In this document: positions 1-4,850 of the stretch, in pieces
How positions within the stretch are numbered: the stretch's first letter is position 1
How the letters are laid out: each line of letters starts with the position of its first letter
DNA from: Selenomonadaceae bacterium
Lineage (GTDB): Bacteria > Bacillota > Negativicutes > Selenomonadales > Selenomonadaceae
Assembly: GCA_017453765.1 (NCBI GenBank)
Contig: JAFTEG010000217.1
Span: 1 to 6,222 of the forward strand
DNA: 6,222 bases
Direction of reading: 5' to 3'
Made by a program: the position numbers and the translations under genes
The notes under the pieces: model-generated
Database searches by the model: none
Seen by the model: only the letters and a program-made list of their open reading frames with translations
Told to the model about the DNA's origin: nothing

Positions 1-1
1 G

Positions 2-1786
2 GCGGCTTATGAAAAAATTTACAACGCGTGGATGAACGGTGAAGAGTTGCCTGACTTCCCGCAGGACCCTGAGCCTGTCACCGTCGAAATGGCGGAAGAA
101 TATTACAAGCGTGCAATGGAATATTTCGAGATTGAGCCGGACTTCCGCGACGAAAAAGTTAAAGATATTATCCACATCAAGCGCGCGCTGTATAATTTGG
201 AATTGGCAATTCAAGCTGACGAAAAGCATAAAAATGAAATTTACTACCACATAGCCGCGTGCAAAAAAATTCTGCGCGATTATGTCGGCGCGTACGACGC
301 AATTCAAAAAGTTGCCTTCACTCGCGATAACATAAGTAATTACACGATACAATTTATCTGCGACTATCACGAACTGCGTGCGAAAATTGCACTGTTAAAC
401 GGCAGGGCGCCTGAGGCGGCGGAAAATTACGAGCGTGCGTCCAACCTTTCGCAAGACCGCGACAGAAAATATAAATTGTTCAGCGGCTTATTCTCCTCAC
501 TTGAACTTCTCGACATTCCGTCACAAAAAATCGCGACTGCAAATTTCCATTACCAAAAACTTTTCAGCGACATTACGCCGTACAAAACCTTCCATAAACG
601 CGGCGACAAAATTAAAATCGGCTACGTCTCCTCAATCTTCAACCGGCACCAAAACTTTGCATCAATCTTCGGTATGATTGCCGCGCATAACCGTGAAAAG
701 TTTGAAGTCACCTGTTACAGCTTGACTGACTTTGAAGACATTTACACGGGGCTTTACAAAAAATTTGCCGAACATTATGAAGTTGTTCAAGGCATGACGT
801 TTGAAGAAATTGCGAAAAAAATTCACGACGATAAGATTGACATTTTAATCGACCCGGCAGGTCACGCCGAAGGTAATGCGTTGCCTGTCTTTGCGTACAA
901 GCCCGCGCCTATTCAAATCAGCGGTATCGGCTATCCTTCGACGACCGGTCTTGACACAATGGATTACTTTATTACCGATGAAATTATGAACCCGCCGGCT
1001 GAAATGAATCCCGACGTTAAACTTTTCACCGAAAAACTTTTGTACATGCCGGTCAATGTTTGCTACGCGCAGAGAGAGGACGTTCCCACGCCGGAGTACG
1101 CGCCCTGCACGAAGAGAGATTATCCCGTTTTCGGTACGCTTTGCAGTTACTACGAAATTAACGACGACATTTTAAAAATTTGGCATAAAATTTCCGAGAT
1201 GGTGCCGAAAGCCGTCTTCCTTATGCGTATAAAAGAGTTTGAAAGCATTTCGACGATTAATCAGCTTTACGACCGCATGAAGGCGATCGGCTTTAACATG
1301 GACAGAATTTTATTCCGTCCCGCAAGTGCGAATTACATGGCGGAGATGACGCACCTTGACGTGATTTTGGACGTTTACCCGCGTGCCGGTGCAGGCTCAA
1401 CCTTAGACGCGCTGTACATGGGCGTGCCGGTAGTTTCATTCTACGCTGAAAGACGCAGTTCACGTTACGGCAGGACTTTCCTTAACGCGGTTGGGCTTTC
1501 CGATTTGCCGACAAACAGCGTTGAAGGCTACATTAACCGCGCAGTAAGTCTTGTCACGGAAGTTACCGCGCTTGACGCTCTTCATAAAGGCTTGCGCAAT
1601 ATGGTTAAGAAGGCGAATGCTTTAAATCCCAAAAATTATATGGCGACGATTGAGCAGAAGTTTGAAGAAATTCTCAACTCTACCGAAATTGCCGTTGCCG
1701 CTGAAATTGCAGAGGGTAGCGACGCTGAGAATGTAAAAGGCGCTGAAATTGCAGAGGGTAGCACTGATGAAAATTCTGCCGATTGA
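2..1786 (+). CDS. SPINDLY/OGT-like glycosyltransferase (GT41 family), 5' partial
   Basis: The product probably transfers a sugar from a nucleotide-sugar donor (UDP-GlcNAc in the known family) to Ser/Thr of a cytoplasmic protein acceptor. The frame is open to the window edge: ten residues (AYEKIYNAW preceded by A) precede the first Met codon at 32, and no Shine-Dalgarno lies before that Met, so the true start is upstream. Counting from that Met, residues 20-185 are helical and TPR-like, with alternating Ala/Tyr/Leu helices. The catalytic half starts near 193 (IKIGYVSS), with a His at 206, DPAGHAEGN at 274-282, PAPIQISGIGYPSTTGLDTMDY at 291-312 (bacterial SPINDLY/OGT signature), and a donor-site loop PRAGAGSTLDALYMGVPVVS at 450-469. 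The Lys expected in the FNxxxK stretch appears to be Glu375 here. The C-terminal tail (about 551-584) is acidic, Ala-rich and repeats AEIAEGS twice. The stop codon overlaps aroA by 20 nt, suggesting translational coupling. The family call is firm; donor and target (flagellin is one possibility) are unknown. Confidence 0.85.
   Translation, partial: AAYEKIYNAWMNGEELPDFPQDPEPVTVEMAEEYYKRAMEYFEIEPDFRDEKVKDIIHIKRALYNLELAIQADEKHKNEIYYHIAACKKILRDYVGAYDAIQKVAFTRDNISNYTIQFICDYHELRAKIALLNGRAPEAAENYERASNLSQDRDRKYKLFSGLFSSLELLDIPSQKIATANFHYQKLFSDITPYKTFHKRGDKIKIGYVSSIFNRHQNFASIFGMIAAHNREKFEVTCYSLTDFEDIYTGLYKKFAEHYEVVQGMTFEEIAKKIHDDKIDILIDPAGHAEGNALPVFAYKPAPIQISGIGYPSTTGLDTMDYFITDEIMNPPAEMNPDVKLFTEKLLYMPVNVCYAQREDVPTPEYAPCTKRDYPVFGTLCSYYEINDDILKIWHKISEMVPKAVFLMRIKEFESISTINQLYDRMKAIGFNMDRILFRPASANYMAEMTHLDVILDVYPRAGAGSTLDALYMGVPVVSFYAERRSSRYGRTFLNAVGLSDLPTNSVEGYINRAVSLVTEVTALDALHKGLRNMVKKANALNPKNYMATIEQKFEEILNSTEIAVAAEIAEGSDAENVKGAEIAEGSTDENSAD
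1699..1762 (+). repeat. 22-nt direct repeat, 42-nt period, in the glycosyltransferase tail
   Basis: A perfect 22-nt sequence occurs at 1699-1720 and again at 1741-1762. The 42-nt period is 14 codons, so the frame is kept and the peptide AEIAEGS appears twice at the C-terminus. Each copy contains AGAGGG. The second copy's AGAGGG is the ribosome binding site of aroA, so the duplication also duplicated that site. The first copy is not followed by a useful start: the nearest ATG (1731) is followed at once by TAA. Confidence 0.85.
1753..1758 (+). promoter_or_regulatory. Ribosome binding site of aroA
   Basis: AGAGGG lies 8 nt before the ATG at 1767 and favours that start (protein MKILPIENLRG) over the more upstream in-frame ATG at 1749 (MQRVAL), which has no such site. 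EPSP synthases usually begin only a few residues before the PGDKSxSHR motif, which also fits 1767. The site lies inside the coding sequence of the upstream glycosyltransferase. Confidence 0.7.
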
Positions 1787-2891
1787 AAATCTGCGCGGCG
1801 TCATTGAAATTCCCGGCGACAAGTCCATTTCTCACCGCAGTATAATTTTTTCAAGCTTAGCCGATACGCCGGTAGAGATTGAAAACTTTCTGCGCGGCGC
1901 GGACTGTCTGTCAACCGTTGAATGCATGAAAAGTTTCGGCGCGGACATTGAAATTGACGGCGAAAAAGTTTTAGTAAAAGGTAACGGCTTGCACGGCTTG
2001 CGTGAACCTGAAAATGTTTTGGACGCGGGAAATTCCGGTACTACGTTACGGCTTTTACTTGGACTTGCCGCGCCGCAAAATTTTATTACGACTTTTACCG
2101 GCGATTCTTCATTACGCAAAAGACCTATGGGACGTGTCATTAAGCCTCTTAGTGAAATGGGCGCGTCAATCGTAGGACGCAATGAAAATAAAAATCTGCC
2201 GATTACGGTTATAGGCAACGGTCACCTGCAAGCTGAAAACTCTAAGCTGAAAGCTATCATCTATCAAATGCCGGTTGCCAGCGCACAGGTTAAATCGGCG
2301 ATAATTTTGGCGGGACTTTATGCAAACGGCGTCACGACAATTATTGAGCCGGCGCCGTCACGTGACCACACTGAGAAAATGCTGTCCGCCTTCGGTGCGC
2401 GTATTGAAAAATTTGGCAACACGGTGAAAGTTTATCCTGCCGAAAGTTTAACTGCGCCGAAAAAAATTACCGTGCCGAATGACATAAGCTCTGCCGCGTA
2501 TTGGATTGTACTTGCCGCCGTCACGAAAAATTCTGCCGTCACGCTTAAAAATGTCGGCGTTAATCAGACGCGTACCGGCATTTTGGACGTGCTGAAAGAA
2601 ATGGGCGCGCAGATTGAACTGGAAAACCTGCGCGAATCGGGCGGCGAACTTTCGGCGGACATTACCGTTACGTCCTCAAAATTACGCGGCGTAGAAATTG
2701 GCGGGGCGATAATTCCGCGTCTTATTGACGAAGTTCCCGCGCTTGCCGTAGCCGCTGCGTTTTGCGAAGGTACGACCGTTATTCACGACGTTGGAGAATT
2801 GCGCGTCAAGGAAAGTGACAGGTTGCAGGCTATTGCCGATAGTTCAATAAAATTTCGGCAGGCAGTTTTGAAACTACGGCGACGGATTTAA
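1767..2891 (+). CDS. aroA: 3-phosphoshikimate 1-carboxyvinyltransferase (EPSP synthase), C-terminus lost by frameshift
   Basis: EPSP synthase joins shikimate-3-phosphate and phosphoenolpyruvate, the sixth step of chorismate synthesis. Visible motifs, numbered from the ATG at 1767: PGDKSISHR (16-24), DAGNSGTTLRLLLG (86-99, the glycine loop in the B. subtilis-like form), GDSSLRKRPMGRV (112-124), SAQVKSAIILAGL (172-184), LIDEVPALAV (319-328, containing the catalytic Asp321) and ELRVKESDR (344-352). After about residue 364 the frame leaves the family pattern (FRQAVLKLRRRI) and stops at 374 residues, against about 430 normally. The missing part, including the DHRIAMAL motif needed for PEP binding, is present just downstream in the -1 frame. 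As read, the product should be inactive unless a frameshift restores it or the sequence has a one-base error. The gene overlaps the preceding gene by 20 nt and lies upstream of cmk, a usual order in Negativicutes. Loop type suggests a class II (Gram-positive-like) enzyme; that is inference. Confidence 0.9.
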   Translation: MKILPIENLRGVIEIPGDKSISHRSIIFSSLADTPVEIENFLRGADCLSTVECMKSFGADIEIDGEKVLVKGNGLHGLREPENVLDAGNSGTTLRLLLGLAAPQNFITTFTGDSSLRKRPMGRVIKPLSEMGASIVGRNENKNLPITVIGNGHLQAENSKLKAIIYQMPVASAQVKSAIILAGLYANGVTTIIEPAPSRDHTEKMLSAFGARIEKFGNTVKVYPAESLTAPKKITVPNDISSAAYWIVLAAVTKNSAVTLKNVGVNQTRTGILDVLKEMGAQIELENLRESGGELSADITVTSSKLRGVEIGGAIIPRLIDEVPALAVAAAFCEGTTVIHDVGELRVKESDRLQAIADSSIKFRQAVLKLRRRI

Positions 2892-3076
2892 TAATACACG
2901 GCGGCTTGACTAAAGTTTTTGCCGAATGTAAAACCTACGCAGATCACCGAATTGCAATGGCGCTTTCTATCTTCGGTGCGGCGGCGGCAGGCGTTGAGAT
3001 TGACGACGCGGACTGCGTAAAAATTTCGTATCCAAATTTTTTTAGATCGATAGTGACTGGATCGATAGATCGATAG
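2852..3076 (+). pseudogene. aroA: Displaced C-terminal part of EPSP synthase (aroA) in the -1 frame
   Basis: In the frame one base behind that of the main aroA frame, the DNA reads ISAGSFETTATDL, then IIHGGLTKVFAECKTYADHRIAMAL in family order, then an Ala-rich helix and VKISYPNFF. These match the last part of EPSP synthases (xDHRIAMxxA and SYPxFF near the end). Joining after AAA at 2850-2852 gives an unbroken protein of about 436 residues, the normal family length. The frame ends at TAG 3074-3076. The last ten residues (RSIVTGSIDR) are encoded by the GATCGAT repeat tract that begins right after SYPNFF, so the native C-terminal tail was either replaced or formed by the repeat. There is no start codon or ribosome binding site to make this an independent gene. 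Confidence 0.85.
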
Positions 3077-3106
3077 TGGTTAGATCGATAGTGACTGGAT
3101 CGATAG
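3045..3106 (+). repeat. GATCGATA direct repeats, alternating 8-nt and 7-nt units
   Basis: Five exact GATCGATA units lie at 3045-3052, 3060-3067, 3068-3075, 3083-3090 and 3098-3105. They are separated by 7-nt spacers GTGACTG (3053-3059), GTGGTTA (3076-3082) and GTGACTG (3091-3097). As a result a 27-nt stretch is perfectly repeated at 3042-3068 and 3080-3106. The first units encode the last residues and the stop codon of the shifted aroA frame. Each unit holds a GATC (Dam-type) site. Confidence 0.9.
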
Positions 3107-3121
3107 AAAACCATCGATCCA
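3096..3121. repeat. Inverted repeat joining the two GATCGAT blocks
   Basis: TGGATCGAT (3096-3104) and ATCGATCCA (3113-3121) form a perfect 9-bp stem around an 8-nt loop (AGAAAACC). This is where the repeat changes from the GATCGATA orientation to the AYCGATCC orientation. GATCGATC is itself palindromic, so many alternative pairings exist. There is no U-run, so it does not look like an intrinsic terminator. Confidence 0.6.
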
Positions 3122-3216
3122 TCGATCCATCGATCCACCGAACCACCGATCCATCGATCCACCGATCCACCGATCCACCGATCCACCGATCCACCGATCC
3201 ACCGATCCACCGATCC
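3113..3216 (+). repeat. Octanucleotide tandem repeat, 13 units of AYCGATCC
   Basis: Thirteen uninterrupted 8-nt units run from 3113 to 3216. Units 1-3 and 6 are ATCGATCC, unit 4 is ACCGAACC, and units 5 and 7-13 are ACCGATCC. The last seven are identical, which suggests recent expansion by slippage at the 3' side. Twelve units contain GATC. The array ends 3 nt before the cmk Shine-Dalgarno, so copy-number change would not alter ribosome spacing. The unit contains no stop codon in any frame, which explains the long open frames on the reverse strand here. Confidence 0.95.
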
Positions 3217-3219
3217 AAC

Positions 3220-3225
3220 AAGGAG
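3220..3225 (+). promoter_or_regulatory. Ribosome binding site of cmk
   Basis: AAGGAG lies 5 nt before the ATG at 3231, immediately after the octamer array, and fixes the start of cmk. Confidence 0.8.
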
Positions 3226-3230
3226 TTAAA

Positions 3231-3878
3231 ATGGGAAAAGTAATTGCGGTTGACGGTCCCGCAGGCGCAGGCAAAAGTACCGTTTCAAAAATTGTCGCGG
3301 CTAAACTCGGCTATACCTACATTGACACCGGCGCAATGTACCGCGCTGTCGGCTTGAAATTCTTACGTAGCGGTAAAAATTTCGACGAAAATATTTTGGC
3401 TGAAATTACGCGTGACATTGAAATTGCGCTTGATGAAAATGCGAAAGTGTTTCTTGACGGCGAAGATGTCACAAAGGAAATTCGTACGCCGGAAGTCAGC
3501 AAGCTTGCTTCGGACGTTTCAAAGTACGGCTTTGTGCGAAAAAAATTAACCGAACTGCAACGCGAAATGGCAAGGCTCGGCTCGGTTATAATGGACGGTC
3601 GCGATATCGGCACGCAGGTTTTGCCAAATGCCGACGTGAAAATTTTTTTAACTGCGTCACTCAGTGAAAGGGCGCGGCGGCGTTTTGAAGAGTTTAAGGC
3701 GAAAGGGCAAGACGTGACTTTGGACGCGGTTGAAAGTGAAATTGCCTTTCGGGACAAGCAGGACAGTGAGCGTGAAATTGCTCCGCTTGCTAAGGCTGAT
3801 GACGCCGTTTTAATCGATTCAACCAACATGACGGTTGATGATGTTGTTGATTCTATTTTGAAATTAGCTAACCCCTAA
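3231..3878 (+). CDS. cmk: Cytidylate kinase
   Basis: Cmk phosphorylates CMP and dCMP with ATP in the cytoplasm, feeding nucleotide and CDP-diacylglycerol synthesis. The protein is 215 residues, close to the usual 220-230. Motifs in order: VDGPAGAGKSTVSK near residues 7-20 (P-loop), YIDTGAMYRAVG near 29-40 (CMP-site Asp and Arg), MDGRDIGTQVLPNADVKIFL in the middle (GRDIGT, substrate contact), then the lid region ASLSERARRRFEE followed by RDKQDSEREIAPL. All key residues are present. The start is set by AAGGAG 5 nt upstream. The C-terminus LKLANP and the stop are encoded by the first two units of a 7-nt repeat that continues to the plsC start. It sits between aroA and plsC, a common order, and is probably co-transcribed with them. 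Confidence 0.96.
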   Translation: MGKVIAVDGPAGAGKSTVSKIVAAKLGYTYIDTGAMYRAVGLKFLRSGKNFDENILAEITRDIEIALDENAKVFLDGEDVTKEIRTPEVSKLASDVSKYGFVRKKLTELQREMARLGSVIMDGRDIGTQVLPNADVKIFLTASLSERARRRFEEFKAKGQDVTLDAVESEIAFRDKQDSEREIAPLAKADDAVLIDSTNMTVDDVVDSILKLANP

Positions 3879-3902
3879 CCCCTAGCATCTAACACCTAAA
3901 AC
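3868..3902 (+). repeat. Degenerate heptanucleotide tandem repeat (CTAACCC type) between cmk and plsC
   Basis: Five contiguous 7-nt units: CTAACCC (3868), CTAACCC (3875), CTAGCAT (3882), CTAACAC (3889), CTAAAAC (3896). The array supplies the last codons and TAA stop of cmk (3876-3878) and occupies the entire cmk-plsC spacer up to the base before ATG 3904. Because 7 is not a multiple of 3, the TAA/TAG trinucleotides fall in successive frames, so the array stops translation in every frame. Confidence 0.8.
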
Positions 3903-3903
3903 T

Positions 3904-4509
3904 ATGTTCTACAAATTTTTTAGACTTCTCTGCCGCTTATGGTACGGAATATTTTTTAGAGCTAAGGTAATCGGCGCTGAAAATATTCCGAAAACTGGCG
4001 CGTTTATATTGGCGGCGAATCACATGGCGAATTGGGATCCGCCGTTTCTTGGAACCTTCATTGACCGTGAAGTAAACTACATGGGCAAGGAGGAACTTTT
4101 TAAAAATCCCGTAATGGCGGCAATATGTCGCGCCTTGCACGTGTTTCCGGTTAAACGCGGCGCGGCAGATAAAGCGGCGATTAAAACTGCCGTGAAAATT
4201 TTAAAAGGCGGCGAATGTCTCGGAATTTTTCCCGAAGGCACACGCAGTAAAACCGGCAAAATCGGTAAAGCGGAGCCGGGCGTAAGTCTAATTGCCGCGT
4301 TGACAAAGGCGCCGATTATTCCTGCGGCTATTGTCAATACCGAAAAAATATTTTCTGCCGAATCAAAATTTCCGCGCCTTGCCGTTGTCTACGGTACGCC
4401 GATGTACTTTGACGGCAACGCGAAAGATAAAGATAATTTGGCGGACTTTGCTAATAAAATTATGAATGAAGTTGCCAAACTTAAATCTTTCGGCGAAAGT
4501 TCGATTTAA
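3904..4509 (+). CDS. plsC: 1-acyl-sn-glycerol-3-phosphate acyltransferase
   Basis: PlsC acylates lysophosphatidic acid at position 2 to give phosphatidic acid, the precursor of membrane phospholipids, at the inner face of the cytoplasmic membrane. The 201-residue length is typical of the short bacterial form. The N-terminus (residues 2-24) is aromatic and hydrophobic with several Arg/Lys, consistent with membrane association. Motif I is NHMANWD (His40 and Asp45 of HX4D, catalytic), motif II is FPVKRG (81-86), and motif III is FPEGTRS (109-115, glycerol-phosphate binding). A Pro-rich motif IV-like KAPIIPAAIV follows. The start must be ATG 3904, because an in-frame TAG lies at 3883 and the next Met is past motif I or inside it. 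No Shine-Dalgarno precedes it: the leader is a CTAAC heptamer repeat, so translation may depend on coupling to cmk, whose stop is 25 nt upstream. A strong terminator follows. Confidence 0.93.
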   Translation: MFYKFFRLLCRLWYGIFFRAKVIGAENIPKTGAFILAANHMANWDPPFLGTFIDREVNYMGKEELFKNPVMAAICRALHVFPVKRGAADKAAIKTAVKILKGGECLGIFPEGTRSKTGKIGKAEPGVSLIAALTKAPIIPAAIVNTEKIFSAESKFPRLAVVYGTPMYFDGNAKDKDNLADFANKIMNEVAKLKSFGESSI

Positions 4510-4523
4510 AATTTTTGCAAACT

Positions 4524-4563
4524 AAAAACCCCTCGCAAGAAAAAATCTTGGAGGAGTTTTTTT
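4524..4563. terminator. Bidirectional intrinsic terminator between plsC and rpmB
   Basis: A hairpin is formed by the 5' arm at 4524-4539 (AAAAACCCCTCGCAAG), a 7-nt A-rich loop, and the 3' arm at 4547-4563 (CTTGGAGGAG then seven T). CAAG pairs with CTTG, CCTC with GAGG across one bulged G, and the flanking A run pairs with the T run. On the reverse strand the stem is also followed by GGGGTTTTT, so it can end both plsC (+) and rpmB (-) transcripts. Confidence 0.85.
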
Positions 4564-4579
4564 GTGCCGTGTAAAAAAT

Positions 4580-4771
4580 TTAAATTGCACGTTGAACTTT
4601 ACCTGAACGAAGGCAACGAGTGCATACATTTACGCGTTTAATTTCGCCGTCAACAATGGCACGGACGTGTTGAATGTTCGGTTTCCATTTGCGCTTGGTC
4701 TTTAAATGCGAATGGCTGACGTTCATACCGGACATAATACCTTTATGACAAATTTCACAATAATTAGCCAT
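4580..4771 (-). CDS. rpmB: 50S ribosomal protein L28 (zinc-binding form)
   Basis: L28 is a small protein of the large ribosomal subunit. The 63-residue product begins MANYCEICHKG, contains the conserved VSHSHLKTKRKWKPNIQ stretch (18-34), and ends CTRCLRSGKV. Cys5/Cys8 and Cys50/Cys53 make two CxxC pairs, which is the zinc-ribbon (C+) form of L28; no paralogue can be assessed here. The start is the ATG at 4771, preceded by AAGGAAGGTGA with 5 nt spacing. A longer reading from GTG at 4780 (MNHMANYC) is possible on paper, but that GTG is part of the Shine-Dalgarno and the family begins at MAxxC. The gene stands alone between its own promoter and the shared terminator, convergent with plsC. Confidence 0.96.
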   Translation of the reverse strand: MANYCEICHKGIMSGMNVSHSHLKTKRKWKPNIQHVRAIVDGEIKRVNVCTRCLRSGKVQRAI

Positions 4772-4776
4772 GTGAT

Positions 4777-4787
4777 TCACCTTCCTT
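4777..4787 (-). promoter_or_regulatory. Ribosome binding site of rpmB
   Basis: On the reverse strand, AAGGAAGGTGA ends 5 nt before ATG 4771. The extended complementarity to the 16S 3' end, including GGTGA, decides for this start over the overlapping GTG at 4780. Confidence 0.75.
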
Positions 4788-4803
4788 TTAGCATAGTGCG
4801 CGA

Positions 4804-4832
4804 ATTATAACACAGAAAATTTTATCGTGCAA
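4804..4832 (-). promoter_or_regulatory. Sigma-70-type promoter of rpmB
   Basis: On the reverse strand a consensus -10 box TATAAT (4809-4804) lies 17 bp from TTGCAC (4832-4827), a partial -35 match sharing TTG. Transcription would start near 4797, giving a leader of about 26 nt with the ribosome site inside it. The surrounding DNA is AT-rich. The -10 is convincing; the -35 is weak. Confidence 0.65.
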
Positions 4833-4850
4833 ATTTTTTTGTAAAAAAGT

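Noticed and set aside
1749..1766. Upstream ATG as the start of aroA (MQRVAL extension)
   Set aside because: No ribosome site before it, and AGAGGG is correctly spaced for ATG 1767, which gives the usual family N-terminus.
1832..2218. Reverse-strand open frame of 128 codons inside aroA
   Set aside because: It lies antisense to clearly conserved EPSP synthase motifs and has no recognisable domain.
2847..2853. Canonical -1 ribosomal slippery heptamer in aroA
   Set aside because: A AAA TTT does not satisfy X XXY YYZ, and the A run is too short for efficient transcriptional slippage, so recoding is not claimed.
3042..3216. Possible CRISPR array
   Set aside because: Units are 7-8 nt with no unique spacers of 30 nt or so; this is a simple tandem repeat.
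2944..3274. Two overlapping reverse-strand open frames with octapeptide repeats (DRWIGGSV type) across the repeat tract
   Set aside because: They are open only because the 8-nt unit contains no stop in any frame, so all frames give the same kind of repeat peptide. They overlap aroA and cmk on the opposite strand and have no ribosome binding site.
3317..3829. Reverse-strand open frame of 170 codons inside cmk
   Set aside because: It mirrors cmk codon structure, is Ser-rich with no family features, and cmk has all its motifs.
4772..4780. GTG 4780 as the start of rpmB
   Set aside because: The GTG is part of the Shine-Dalgarno for ATG 4771, and L28 proteins begin at MAxxC.
4832..4850. T-run/A-run palindrome after the GT9 stop as an intrinsic terminator
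   Set aside because: It is made only of A/T pairs with a minimal loop and no GC stem; it would not form a stable terminator.
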